Positions 29,991 through 37,788 of a stretch of DNA of 47,500 nt are shown piece by piece. The first letter of the stretch is position 1; every line of letters starts with the position of its first letter. The DNA is from a virus. The notes under the pieces are model-generated. The model had not been told where the DNA came from and did no database searches. It saw nothing but the letters and a program-made list of their open reading frames with translations. The stretch spans positions 1 through 47,500 of the IMG/VR virus record IMGVR_UViG_3300042923_001129; one strand, written 5' to 3'. The position numbers and the translations under genes are program-made.

Positions 29991-29996
29991 CCCCGC

Positions 29997-30182
29997 ATGG
30001 CCTCAACCGACTTCGACCCGGACGGACTCGTGCAGGCGAAGCGATTGATCAAGGAGCTTGAGGATCACCTCGAAGATCAGCTCGTGGACGAGGACCACCC
30101 CGACCACCTTCTCGATGAGAGGAAGATGCTGCGAGTGCTCCGGATCCTCGCCGATCAGGTCGAGATGCTGCGCGAGGAGTGA
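29997..30182 (+). CDS. small acidic helical protein
   Basis: A 61-aa, mostly alpha-helical and acidic protein (MASTDFDPDGLVQAKRLIKELEDHLEDQL...ADQVEMLREE), probably a coiled-coil dimer. It is the only plus-strand gene in the middle of the prophage and starts right at the edge of the CCTGTG repeat cluster from an apparent leaderless promoter. That isolation suggests expression in the lysogen and a role tied to the repeats (for example DNA mimicry or antagonism), but this is speculation. It overlaps the end of the convergent gene by 28 bp. Confidence 0.6.
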   Translation: MASTDFDPDGLVQAKRLIKELEDHLEDQLVDEDHPDHLLDERKMLRVLRILADQVEMLREE

Positions 30183-30412
30183 GGCCCGCTCGGCTGAGTC
30201 GTCACGGCGGCATCCGCTCGAGCTGCTGCGATGCAGTCCCCGCACGTCACCTTCGCGGCATCCCGTGGGACCGGCACGATGGGCGCCTTCGAGCGGCCGC
30301 AGTAACCACGGCCAGCGACCGGCCCTGACGCGCACACCCGTTTGTTGTCCGGCGTCGAGACGCGCACGGGAGCGTGCGACTTCCACCACTGCGCGATCGG
30401 CCCGTTGCTCAC
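30155..30412 (-). CDS. hypothetical protein with CGDC motif
   Basis: An 85-aa protein (MSNGPIAQWWKSHAPVRVSTPDNKRVCASGPVAGRGYCGRSK...AAKVTCGDCIAAARADAA). Four cysteines in two pairs suggest a zinc fold; VTCGDCIAA is frequent in small actinophage proteins. Last member of the early operon before the repeat region. Confidence 0.6.
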   Translation of the reverse strand: MSNGPIAQWWKSHAPVRVSTPDNKRVCASGPVAGRGYCGRSKAPIVPVPRDAAKVTCGDCIAAARADAAVTTQPSGPHSSRSIST

Positions 30413-30576
30413 GACGTCGCCTCCTGCGGCACGAGGAGTGGACCCTCGGTCGGGTCGATCACGTGCAGTCCGGCGTGCCCGTAGTCCCGCTCACACCATC
30501 TCCCGTCGTCGAGGATGCAGACCCGGATACCGTCGATCTCGGCATAGCTGATCGTGAAGCCGTTCACGGCTTGCAT
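30409..30576 (-). CDS. small hypothetical protein
   Basis: A 55-aa protein (MQAVNGFTISYAEIDGIRVCILDDGRWCERDYGHAGLHVIDPTEGPLLVPQ). The C...C...H pattern with short strands resembles mini zinc proteins. It overlaps the neighbours by 4 and 13 nt. Confidence 0.55.
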   Translation of the reverse strand: MQAVNGFTISYAEIDGIRVCILDDGRWCERDYGHAGLHVIDPTEGPLLVPQEATS

Positions 30577-30665
30577 CCCTCGTGCACCACGAACCCGTCG
30601 ATCGTCTCGACGAAATCGACCTCTCCGATGACCTCGCCGCATCCGGCGCACGTCCGAGGGCTCAC
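30564..30665 (-). CDS. 33-aa zinc-finger peptide
   Basis: GTG 30665 overlaps the upstream stop (GTGA); product VSPRTCAGCGEVIGEVDFVE followed by TIDGFVVHEGCKP, with CxxC...HxxC as a compact metal site similar to the finger in the 39.0-39.2 kb gene. Confidence 0.55.
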   Translation of the reverse strand: MSPRTCAGCGEVIGEVDFVETIDGFVVHEGCKP

Positions 30666-30898
30666 GACTCCCCCATCCCGCACAGACACGCCGCCGAGCA
30701 AGCGGAGCTGTGATCGTGCGCCGTGTCGATGTCGCAGCGCGGCGACCGGCACGGGCGAGGCGGCTCGGCGTCGAGGCGTGCCTTCGCGGCGCGCACGACG
30801 GCAGCGAACGCGTCGAGAGCCTCGGCCGACATCGGCTCGTCGCCGAGAACTTGCACGGGCTCGCCGTCGACGATCACCGTCCTGCAGTGTGCGCTCAT
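30662..30898 (-). CDS. hypothetical protein
   Basis: A 78-aa protein (MSAHCRTVIVDGEPVQVLGDEPMSAEALDAFAAVVRAAKARLDAEPP...) with a Cys/His-rich end (CRSPRCDIDTAHDHSSACSAACLCG). The N-terminal part 'VIVDGEPVQVLGDEPMSAEALDAFAAVVRAA' is a common small-phage-protein shape. Function unknown. Confidence 0.6.
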   Translation of the reverse strand: MSAHCRTVIVDGEPVQVLGDEPMSAEALDAFAAVVRAAKARLDAEPPRPCRSPRCDIDTAHDHSSACSAACLCGMGES

Positions 30899-31260
30899 CG
30901 CCGCCAGTCCCACTCGTCGAGGACGGTCGCCCCGCAGACGTCGCATGTCCACAGGATCGGCCACCGCCCGAGGTCGACGACCGGACCCTCAGCGCCTGTC
31001 AGCGACCAGTCATGCCCGCAGTAGAGGATCACGTCGGCCGAGTCCGCCTCCCTCCAGTCGTTCGACCAGACGCTCGTGCGAACGACGAGAGCGAACGACA
31101 GCCGCGTGAATGGATCCCGGCTGCTCGTCGTCGAACCGAGGGCCTCCGTCCGCTCGCAGAGGTTCAAGTGTTCCTGCGCATCGGCTCGCGTTCCGACCGA
31201 CTGTCGACGCCACACGCTGCCGTCGGAGAACCGCGCCTCGACACCGTAGTCGACGCTCAT
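30895..31260 (-). CDS. hypothetical protein with zinc ribbon end
   Basis: A 121-aa protein (MSVDYGVEARFSDGSVWRRQSVGTRADAQEHLNLCERTE...) ending TCDVCGATVLDEWDWRR. No family recognised; coupled by 4-nt overlaps on both sides. Confidence 0.6.
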   Translation of the reverse strand: MSVDYGVEARFSDGSVWRRQSVGTRADAQEHLNLCERTEALGSTTSSRDPFTRLSFALVVRTSVWSNDWREADSADVILYCGHDWSLTGAEGPVVDLGRWPILWTCDVCGATVLDEWDWRR

Positions 31261-31928
31261 CGTGCGGCCTCCGCAGCTTCGAGACCGGCGCGGAAGAGAT
31301 CACGAGCCCCAGACACCGACAGGGCGTTCGCGCGGGCGTACATCGCCCGTGCGGCCGCATCCACCATCGCATCGGTGATCGTCCCCTGTCGGCGGAACCC
31401 GGCGGCCACCAGCATCCGTGCACGGTGCTCCGGCATGCTGTCCTCGACGGCCTCCCCGCAGAAAGCGCAGTGCGTCTTCGGTATGACATCGCTCGCGAAG
31501 TAGTGCGAGTTGATGATCGCGTAAGCGACAATCGCGTCCGACTCCGGGCCGGGCTTGGCATCCACCTCAGCCACAATCCGAGGCGAGACACTCGCATGCC
31601 GCGTCCACTGGTCAACGCGAGGCGGAATCCCAAGGATCGAGCCGTCGTCGTTCACGTCCAGATCGCCGTTGTCCGGCGCTTCCCGTTCGTCGGCGGGGAC
31701 CGGCTCATCCAGCCGCTCTCGCGCTTTCGCGTTCGCGATTGCCCGCGCCGTCGAAGGTGTCCCATCCCACAGAGCGTCGAGAGGGTGGGCGGGGACCGGC
31801 TCATCGAGCAGGGCGCGGAGAGCGTCAGCGATCTGGTCCAGTACACGCGAGTCGATTCCGCCGTCCCCGTAGGACGAGTTGTCCTCGATCGCGGCCAGTG
31901 CGGCGCGGGCTTCGTCGCGGGCGCTCAT
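31257..31928 (-). CDS. hypothetical protein with central Cys pair
   Basis: A 223-aa protein starting MSARDEARAALAAIEDNSSYGDGG. It has alternating helical segments (IADALRALLDEPVPA; AMVDAAARAMYARANALSVSGARDLFRAGLEAAEAA) and one TKTHCAFCGEAVEDSMPEHR finger-like motif around residue 160. It looks like a fusion of small modules found separately in actinophages. Function unknown. Confidence 0.6.
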   Translation of the reverse strand: MSARDEARAALAAIEDNSSYGDGGIDSRVLDQIADALRALLDEPVPAHPLDALWDGTPSTARAIANAKARERLDEPVPADEREAPDNGDLDVNDDGSILGIPPRVDQWTRHASVSPRIVAEVDAKPGPESDAIVAYAIINSHYFASDVIPKTHCAFCGEAVEDSMPEHRARMLVAAGFRRQGTITDAMVDAAARAMYARANALSVSGARDLFRAGLEAAEAAR

Positions 31929-32245
31929 CGTCGAGCCCCGTCCTGGCCGCAGCGTGCGCAGGGGATGACGTGGCGATCCCGCCAGTCGTCGGCGTGATCG
32001 CGGATCTCTTCGGTGCAGTGCTCGCAGCACGGGTAGCGCGTCGGCTCGGCCTCCTCGGTCGGCATGTCCTCCGCCGACGCCGGCTCTGCAGCCAGCGCCT
32101 CCTCGACAAAGTCAAGCGCCTGCGACACGTCGACCGGGTCGAGCCCACGGATGCGATCCCAGACCGCCTCCGCACGGGCGCGGTCGCCGTTCGTGAGTGC
32201 GAGGAGGCCGATCGCGACGCCCTTCGCTCCGATGTTGTACCCCAT
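31925..32245 (-). CDS. hypothetical protein with C-terminal zinc ribbon
   Basis: A 106-aa protein (MGYNIGAKGVAIGLLALTNGDRARAEAVWDRIRGLDPVDVSQALDFVEEAL...) ending YPCCEHCTEEIRDHADDWRDRHVIPCARCGQ, a four- to five-Cys ribbon. ATGA coupling to both sides. Confidence 0.6.
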   Translation of the reverse strand: MGYNIGAKGVAIGLLALTNGDRARAEAVWDRIRGLDPVDVSQALDFVEEALAAEPASAEDMPTEEAEPTRYPCCEHCTEEIRDHADDWRDRHVIPCARCGQDGARR

Positions 32246-32709
32246 CAGTCCTGTCCCTTCTCGTAGGTTTCGTCGAGCAGATCGAGCAGCCCGCCCGACG
32301 GGACGACCTCGCCGGATGCCGCGACCTTGACCGTCTGCCCGTTCGCCGCGCGCCACGCATTGAGCGCCACGCACTGCGGGTCCTCGACGACGATGCGAGC
32401 CCGCTTCCCGTGCCAGACCATGCACGTGAGCGCGGTCTCGTCGGGGTTGTCGGCCCACAGGCCGCCCGTGCTGCCGTCCTCGAACAGCACCGAATGCCAG
32501 ATGTGCCGGCCACTGATCCGGTTCCCCATCCGGTCGTGCACGCACGTGTCGATGTCGTGCTCGCTGAGCCAGTCGGAGATCATCAGGCCGCGCTCGACGG
32601 CCTCCGCATCCGTTGCCGTCTGTCCGGCGATCGGCGCCCATTCCCGGATCTGCTCGGCCATGGCCCACAGCCGGTCCATCCAGGCGGTCTCTTGCGCTGC
32701 CGTGATCAT
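32245..32709 (-). CDS. hypothetical protein
   Basis: A 154-aa protein: a helical start (MITAAQETAWMDRLWAMAEQIREW) and a beta-rich core (HDRMGNRISGRHIWHSVLFEDGSTGGLWADNPDETALTCMVWHGKRARIVVEDPQCVALNAWRAANGQ). No family recognised. ATG start; 4-nt overlap with the HTH gene upstream. Confidence 0.6.
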   Translation of the reverse strand: MITAAQETAWMDRLWAMAEQIREWAPIAGQTATDAEAVERGLMISDWLSEHDIDTCVHDRMGNRISGRHIWHSVLFEDGSTGGLWADNPDETALTCMVWHGKRARIVVEDPQCVALNAWRAANGQTVKVAASGEVVPSGGLLDLLDETYEKGQD

Positions 32710-32945
32710 CCTTGGATTCCTTCCCGCATCTTCCGCATCCGGAGCTGGTGCACCGGATCCGCCATCAGTCGCGCCCGCCAGTAGGCGAGCAGCACGTCCT
32801 CTCGCACGACCCGGACGCGCTGGCCGTCGCGCACGTCCCAGCCCATTTCGAGCCCGTGCTTGCGCCACCGCCACAGCGTCCGCACCGACCGGTGCACCCG
32901 CGCCGCGGCCTCGCGGTACGTCAGCTCACGGATCTCCTCAGGCAC
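32706..32945 (-). CDS. HTH (MerR/excisionase-like) DNA-binding protein
   Basis: A 79-aa winged-helix protein (ELTYREAAARVHRSVRTLWRWRKHGLEMGWDVRDGQRVRVVREDVLLAYWRARL), with the AlpA/Xis-type 'REAA...S..T..RW...G' helix-turn-helix and wing. It is a second candidate excisionase besides the 44.6-kb gene, or an operon regulator; distance from integrase favours a regulatory role. Confidence 0.75.
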   Translation of the reverse strand: MPEEIRELTYREAAARVHRSVRTLWRWRKHGLEMGWDVRDGQRVRVVREDVLLAYWRARLMADPVHQLRMRKMREGIQG

Positions 32946-33567
32946 GGTGCACCTCGCCGCAGTCCTGGCAGCGTGAGACGACGTCGCCGCCCCAGAGCTG
33001 CGTGCGCACCGCGAGAGCGCCGCAGAGCATGCAACGGCGAGCGGGCGACCGCGGGATCGTCGGCACGCGGCGGTCCGGGTCGCCGTACTGGCCGTGCGCG
33101 GCCCGCACCTGTGCGAACAGGTGGTCCTCGGTGTCGCCGAGCTGGGCGAGCGGCGCGATCCACTCGACGCGGTCGACGAGCCACCCGACGATCACGATCG
33201 CGTCGCGACGGACGTCGGCCGTCGTGCGAATGCCGGCGACCTCACCACGGGCCCGCCAGCGAGCGACTCCGGGGAGCGGGGCGAGTGGCGCAGGCACGAG
33301 GTCCTGCACGTTGTCGGCGTACTGGACGAGCGCCGCCCAGAGGTCGTCGACAGCGTCGATCACCTCAACACGGAACGGGACGGGCGCGCCGTCACGCGAC
33401 GTCTGCACCCGCACCGCCTGGTAGTCGAACGCGGAGATCGACACTGCCTCCGCGCGCATCAGATCGAGCAACCCCGGGATCTGGTCCAGGTGCCACGTCC
33501 AGCGCTGAATCCACCGCTTCCACTGGTCCTCAGGCGTGAGAACCAGAGCCTCGAGCACCTCAGGCAC
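32938..33567 (-). CDS. hypothetical protein with C-terminal zinc ribbon
   Basis: A 209-aa protein starting at GTG 33567 (VPEVLEALVLTPEDQWKRWIQRWTWHLDQIPGLLDLM...), helical N-terminus, then a ribbon RRCMLCGALAVRTQLWGGDVVSRCQDCGEVH at the end. Related zinc-tailed proteins occur in Microbacterium phages without known function. It overlaps the HTH-repeat gene upstream by 8 nt. Confidence 0.6.
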   Translation of the reverse strand: MPEVLEALVLTPEDQWKRWIQRWTWHLDQIPGLLDLMRAEAVSISAFDYQAVRVQTSRDGAPVPFRVEVIDAVDDLWAALVQYADNVQDLVPAPLAPLPGVARWRARGEVAGIRTTADVRRDAIVIVGWLVDRVEWIAPLAQLGDTEDHLFAQVRAAHGQYGDPDRRVPTIPRSPARRCMLCGALAVRTQLWGGDVVSRCQDCGEVHRA

Positions 33568-34903
33568 GGGCGACCTCCACCGCGAGGAGACGTTCAGCCT
33601 TCGACGCCTCGACATTGTCGGCGAAGACGCCCTTGCGATCGCCGCTGCGGCCGTAGATCAGGTCACCGATACGGCTGCGATGCACACCGGATGCGGTCGC
33701 GATCGCGTCGAGAGTCATGCCGCCAGCCATCAGCGTGCGCACGTGCTCACGGACCGGCGCCGCGTCCACTCGCGGTGCAGCGGCCGGAACGCCGGCTTCC
33801 CGACGTCGGCGGCGCTCCTCGGCGAGCATCGCGTCGGTGCACGACACCTCGGCCGGGCATGCGCTGCGGCCGCGGCATCCGAGCTGGTATCCGTACGGCG
33901 TGCCGTGATGCACAGCCTCGAGCGGCTCGGCGCGGCGCCTCGCTTTGTACTGCCGGTGATACTCGCGGTTTGCCGCGACGCACTCCTCACGGCGGCATCC
34001 GCGGGCGTAGCAGGCGTTCGTGCCGTGCGGCTGCAGCTTCTCGGGCGATCGCCTCCTCGTGGCCGGACGATGCGCGGTGAGCTTCAGCTCGCGGCGCAGT
34101 CGGCCGACCTCGCTGTGATGCAGCCCGAGCTTTTCGCCGATCTGCCGGTCCGTGAGGCCCTCAGCGTGCGCCTCTGCGACCTCTGGGCGGCGATCGCGGC
34201 GGCGCTGGTAGACGGTCCGCTTGCGTGCTGCCCGTTCCTTGCGGTGAGCGGGCAGCTTGAGGTCGCGCCGGAGCGTCCCGGCGTAGGCCGGCGCGATGCC
34301 CAGCTCAGCAGCCACCTCGTCGTCGCGGAGACCCTGCGCGTGGAGCCGTGCGACGTCGGCGCGACGGTCCTTGCGGGGCCGCAGCTCACGGCCGACACGC
34401 GGGATGCGCGCGACGACGACAGGGGCGAGCCCGAGATGACGACGGACCCGACCCACGGTGTCGCGGGAGATCCCAATCTGCTCGGCGATCTGCCCGTCGT
34501 CCAGGCCCTCACCGCGTAGCCGCGCGATCTCGGCGGCGTGCGCGGTGGCGGCAGTCGCGCGCGGCTCGCGCGGCGGCTTCGGAGCCTTCGGTGGGCGAGG
34601 TGCTCGGACCGCCCGCACGCGCGCCGGCTTCCTGGCCGCGGCCTCCCGGCGCCGCTCGGCGATCGCTGCCTGACGGTCGCGCTGCCGGGTGGCCTCACGC
34701 TCAGCTTCGTCGCGGGCGGCGATCTCGGCCGCGGTCATGCCGGCGTCGATCAGCTTCCGGAACGAGTAGTCGCCCTGGTAGCGGCGGTAGACGTCGCGGC
34801 AGGCGATCGCGGATCCGCACGCCGAGCCGTGGCATCCCTGGCGGTAGCCGTCGACGGTGCCGTGCGGGAACGAGGGGTCGTAGAGGTCGAAGGTGCGGCT
34901 CAC
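33560..34903 (-). CDS. protein with four HTH repeats and three HGT/Cys motifs
   Basis: A 447-aa basic protein with unusual repeated design. Three HGTxxxYxxGC...C motifs occur at residues ~14-36 (HGTVDGYRQGCHGSACG), ~293-310 (HGTNACYARGCRREEC) and ~333-355 (HGTPYGYQLGCRGRSACP), likely zinc-binding. Three near-copies of an HTH (~123-159, 181-217, 240-276), each ending 'V..(L)RR(D/E/H)L(K/G)L', follow pattern AxGLxDxQIAxxLGI. A fourth HTH is at 384-420 (MTLDAIATASGVHRSRIGDLIYG). Arg/Pro/Ala linkers join them. Small proteins with one HGT motif are common in actinophages; this string is not one I recognise. Probably a DNA-binding organiser or regulator. GTG 34903 overlaps the upstream stop. Confidence 0.75.
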   Translation of the reverse strand: MSRTFDLYDPSFPHGTVDGYRQGCHGSACGSAIACRDVYRRYQGDYSFRKLIDAGMTAAEIAARDEAEREATRQRDRQAAIAERRREAAARKPARVRAVRAPRPPKAPKPPREPRATAATAHAAEIARLRGEGLDDGQIAEQIGISRDTVGRVRRHLGLAPVVVARIPRVGRELRPRKDRRADVARLHAQGLRDDEVAAELGIAPAYAGTLRRDLKLPAHRKERAARKRTVYQRRRDRRPEVAEAHAEGLTDRQIGEKLGLHHSEVGRLRRELKLTAHRPATRRRSPEKLQPHGTNACYARGCRREECVAANREYHRQYKARRRAEPLEAVHHGTPYGYQLGCRGRSACPAEVSCTDAMLAEERRRRREAGVPAAAPRVDAAPVREHVRTLMAGGMTLDAIATASGVHRSRIGDLIYGRSGDRKGVFADNVEASKAERLLAVEVARA

Positions 34904-35232
34904 AGTTCCACCACCGAGTAGAGGTCCTCGAACACCGCGGGGGCGGCGAACTCGTGGCGGCATGCCTGGCACACCGCGGACTCGCCAAGGAGGTTTAGGA
35001 CCAGGAGTCGGGCCTCGATCGAGCTGCGCGCACGGGGCAGGCAGTCGGCGCAGATGAGCGACGTCGCCGGGCAGCAGGCCATCGAGCCCGCGTAGGCCGC
35101 TCGGCGCCCGCAGCTCTCGCACCCTGCGATGTCGCCAGCGCGGGACGCCAGCTCGCGGAACGCTTCCTCGTCGTGGATGCCGAATCGCACGACCTCGTCG
35201 CGCTCTGCAGGCGACATCTCGGCGGCGCTCAC
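34900..35232 (-). CDS. multi-Cys zinc-finger protein
   Basis: A 110-aa protein with CESCGRRAAYAGSMACCPATSLICADCLPRARS and later CQACRHEF, likely two zinc sites. The N-terminus (MSPAERDEVVRFGIHDEEAFRELA) is helical. ATG overlaps the Spo11-like gene stop by 4 nt, so the two are probably translated together. Confidence 0.65.
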   Translation of the reverse strand: MSAAEMSPAERDEVVRFGIHDEEAFRELASRAGDIAGCESCGRRAAYAGSMACCPATSLICADCLPRARSSIEARLLVLNLLGESAVCQACRHEFAAPAVFEDLYSVVEL

Positions 35233-36158
35233 AGCTCGTCCTCGGCGAGGAAGTCGGTGACCTCGTGCCAGCGCTCGGCGATGGTGTCGAACTTCGCCCG
35301 CTCCTCGCGCTCCTGCTCGACGAGCGCGTTGAACGCGTCGACGTCCATCTCGGACTCGATCTCGTCACGGATCAGCGTCACGAGGTCCTCGGGGCGCACC
35401 GCGTCCAGCTCCCAGGACTCGTCTCCGTACCGGTCGCGATACGACTCGAACCGTGAGTCGGTCACTTTCGCCGGGTTCGGCGGCGGGTTGAGGTCCTCGA
35501 TCTGGCCCATGTTGAGGGCGATGCGCCGCACCTCGATCGGGCGCTCGGCGAAGAGGTTCAGCCGGTCGGCGATGTCTCGGGTCATGTCGATGCCGGACGG
35601 GTCGTGGTCCCCGAGGTGAAGGATCAGCGGGTCCTGCCCGTGCACCGCTGAGATCTCGCGGAGGCGGCGGCCAGCGGCCCACATCTCCGACTGCGAGACG
35701 TACCCCTTGCAGGCGAAGTAGCCGACGCGGAGTCCGCCGCATGCGCGAGAGGCGACTTCCTCGAGCGCCTGCTTCTCGACCCACACCTCAATGCGGCGCG
35801 TCTGGTCCTGCCAGAGATCGAGTGAGTAGCCCCACTTCGCGTTGCGGATCAGCTCGGCCTGCTCGGCGGGCGTGTGTCCGGCCCAGCTCGTGCCGTGCGC
35901 CTCGCGGCCGCGGTCCTCGATGTGCGACCAGTCCATGATCCCCGCGAGTCGCGCGTCGTTGACGATGCGACCGAGTCGGTTGTAGCTCTTCTCGCTGTTC
36001 GGGATCAGGTCACGTGCGACGAACTGGTAATAGAGCTGGCGCAGCGAGAGGTTGAACCCACGCGCGCGATAGTCCGATGCGATGGCGTCCGCCTGGCGCA
36101 TCATCTCGAGCGTCTCGGGACGGAACGCCCGGAGATCGGTGTAGGCGATGCGAGGCAT
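35229..36158 (-). CDS. Spo11/Topo VI-A-like TOPRIM protein (Mini-A type)
   Basis: A 309-aa protein with both parts of the type IIB topoisomerase A subunit. A winged-helix (5Y-CAP) region LSLRQLYYQFVARDLIPNSEKSYNRLGRIVNDARLAGIMDW has Tyr43/Tyr44 where Spo11 and Topo VI-A carry the DNA-cleaving Tyr. A TOPRIM domain has IEVWVEKQALEE (Glu128) and LHLGDHDPSGIDM (Asp184, Asp186), matching the VEK and DxDPxG motifs of the family. It continues IALNMGQI...WELDAVRPEDLVTLI. No B-subunit (GHKL ATPase) gene is near. Stand-alone 'Mini-A' relatives have been described in mobile elements; their function is unsettled. ATG 36158 is coupled to the J-domain-like gene. Confidence 0.75.
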   Translation of the reverse strand: MPRIAYTDLRAFRPETLEMMRQADAIASDYRARGFNLSLRQLYYQFVARDLIPNSEKSYNRLGRIVNDARLAGIMDWSHIEDRGREAHGTSWAGHTPAEQAELIRNAKWGYSLDLWQDQTRRIEVWVEKQALEEVASRACGGLRVGYFACKGYVSQSEMWAAGRRLREISAVHGQDPLILHLGDHDPSGIDMTRDIADRLNLFAERPIEVRRIALNMGQIEDLNPPPNPAKVTDSRFESYRDRYGDESWELDAVRPEDLVTLIRDEIESEMDVDAFNALVEQEREERAKFDTIAERWHEVTDFLAEDEL

Positions 36159-36799
36159 CAGATCAGTCCTGCCTGTCGGAGCTTGGTCTCGGCGAGCGAG
36201 ACGCGCTGGAAGACATCGACGTCGCCGCCGTTGTCGGGGTGTGCGGCACGCTGCGCCTCGCGGAAGATGCGCGGTGTCCACGTCTCGGCCGGCTCGTAAC
36301 CGGCGACCTCACGGATGAATGCCGCTGCCTGGTGCGCGTTCGCGAACCCCTGGGGCGCCGCGGTGGCCTCGATCGCGAGGAAGCCGCGGTACTGCTCGCC
36401 GCGCTTCGTGACGCCGTAGCGGTCGACCTTGCGCAGCGCCTCGAGCACGAGCGCCACCGCGCGCAGGTTGTCCTGCCAGCTGGTGAAGGTGTCGCAGGGG
36501 TACGAGAGATGCCCGAACTTCGAGTCGAGCGAGACGATCACGCCGGGATGCTCCGGCACCGCGTTGGCCCGCGGCCGCCCGTCGAGGCGCCAGGCATCCG
36601 TCCCCGCGGGGATGGCGATTAGCATCTCGAGCGAGTCGCGCTGCTCGCGGTTCTCGGTCAGGTGCCAGACCTCACGGTCGAGCACCTGGAGCGTGTCGCG
36701 CAGTCCGGCCTTGAACTTCGATGAGATACGGGTGCGGGTGAGTTCGCCCGGCCACTCGCGGATCGGCGCCGCCTTCAGGCTTGCCGGCCAGTCGCTCAT
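36158..36799 (-). CDS. protein with C-terminal J-domain-like (HPD) segment
   Basis: A 213-aa protein. Residues ~1-160 are an unassigned alpha/beta region (RISSKFKAGLRDTLQVLDREVWHL...DGRPRANAVPEHPGVIVSLDSKFGHLSYPCDTFTSWQDNLRAVALVLEALRKVDRYGV). Residues ~172-211 read TWTPRIFREAQRAAHPDNGGDVDVFQRVSLAETKLRQ, with the HPD of DnaJ-type domains at 187-189 and the following NGGD typical of phage J-like proteins. J domains stimulate DnaK. Coupled by one-base overlap to the Spo11-like gene. Confidence 0.7.
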   Translation of the reverse strand: MSDWPASLKAAPIREWPGELTRTRISSKFKAGLRDTLQVLDREVWHLTENREQRDSLEMLIAIPAGTDAWRLDGRPRANAVPEHPGVIVSLDSKFGHLSYPCDTFTSWQDNLRAVALVLEALRKVDRYGVTKRGEQYRGFLAIEATAAPQGFANAHQAAAFIREVAGYEPAETWTPRIFREAQRAAHPDNGGDVDVFQRVSLAETKLRQAGLI

Positions 36800-37278
36800 G
36801 CTGCACCCCCGACGACCTCGTGGTCGACGCGGGAGCAGCCGCACGGGTGCTCCTCGACGTCGTCCCCGTCAACCAGCGCGATACCGGTGCACGCGCCGTG
36901 CTTCTCCTCCTTGCACTCCCGGCAGATCGGGGCGACGTCGAACCGGTGGGATGGTGTTGCGCGTCCGCAGGTGACAGCGTCAGGGTCTGTCGTGAGCCGG
37001 TCGACCTTCGGGAGGTCCTCGACCTCACGGCCGCAGCACGGCAGCGGGGAGAGGTCGGAGCCGGGCATCGCGTGGACGACCTCGGCCCATGCGCGCTTGT
37101 CGTTCTCGAGGTCCGCCTTCGCCAGCTCGGCGACGCGCACCAGCTCGGCAGCGAGGATGATCGCCTCGTCGGCTGTGTAGTGCTCCCGCTTGCGGCGCAC
37201 GCGCAGCTGGACGCCGTACTCGTCCGACGGCTCAACCTCGGCCACCGGCCGGGTCTCCGTCCGCTCGACCGCGATCAT
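36796..37278 (-). CDS. hypothetical Cys-rich protein
   Basis: A 160-aa protein (MIAVERTETRPVAEVEPSDEYGVQLRVRRKREHYTADEAIILAAELVRVAELAKADL...) with Cys pairs in LPCCGREV, CRECKEEKHGAC and HPCGCSRVDHE, consistent with several zinc sites. Unknown role in the replication/early cluster. ATG 37278; 4-nt overlaps on both sides. Confidence 0.6.
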   Translation of the reverse strand: MIAVERTETRPVAEVEPSDEYGVQLRVRRKREHYTADEAIILAAELVRVAELAKADLENDKRAWAEVVHAMPGSDLSPLPCCGREVEDLPKVDRLTTDPDAVTCGRATPSHRFDVAPICRECKEEKHGACTGIALVDGDDVEEHPCGCSRVDHEVVGGAA

Positions 37279-37553
37279 CGCTCGCCGTCCTTGCTCAGCC
37301 CGAGCGCTTCCCATACCTCGCCCGCGACGCCGACGCGCAGCTTGTCGAGGTCGTAGCCGACGTCATCCTTGGTCGAGTCGATGACCCAACCGGCGACGGT
37401 GATCAGGTTCGCGACGCGGAGCTGCTCGACGAGCGCGAGCGTCGCGTGCGCCTGGGCAGCCGCGATGAGGTTCGCAGCCGTGGCGGGTTCGTACGAGCCC
37501 GCGTCGTTGAGTTGCTGCGCCGCGCGCGCAGCACGGTCGATTCGTTCAGCCAC
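37275..37553 (-). CDS. hypothetical helical protein
   Basis: A 92-aa protein (VAERIDRAARAAQQLNDAGSYEPATAANLIAAAQAHATLALVEQLRVANLITVAGWVI...). A pattern of Ala-rich helices with 'AAQAHATLALVEQLR' is common in actinophage early proteins of unknown function. GTG 37553 overlaps the upstream stop by 8 nt. Confidence 0.6.
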   Translation of the reverse strand: MAERIDRAARAAQQLNDAGSYEPATAANLIAAAQAHATLALVEQLRVANLITVAGWVIDSTKDDVGYDLDKLRVGVAGEVWEALGLSKDGER

Positions 37554-37788
37554 GGTCGGACTCCTTCGTGTCGTAGCCGAGCGCCTGGCGGACCTCGGCG
37601 CGGGTCTGGTTGCGGCGCTCAAGGCGCACGATCGCGGCATCCGTCGTCGACCGCGGCGACGCCTCGTGCTCGAGCGCGTTCACGCCGAGCGTCAGGACCT
37701 TGAGCCGGTTCGAGAGCCGCAGCTCGGCGACGAGTTCGGCGAGCAGATCGACGATCCGCGGCGCCTTCGGCTTCGTGGTGGTGGGCAT
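37546..37788 (-). CDS. small hypothetical protein
   Basis: An 80-aa basic N-terminus and helical protein (MPTTTKPKAPRIVDLLAELVAELRLSNRLKVLTLG...RRNQTRAEVRQALGYDTKESD). ATG 37788 follows GGAACC; it is 14 bp from the helicase stop. Confidence 0.55.
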   Translation of the reverse strand: MPTTTKPKAPRIVDLLAELVAELRLSNRLKVLTLGVNALEHEASPRSTTDAAIVRLERRNQTRAEVRQALGYDTKESDRG

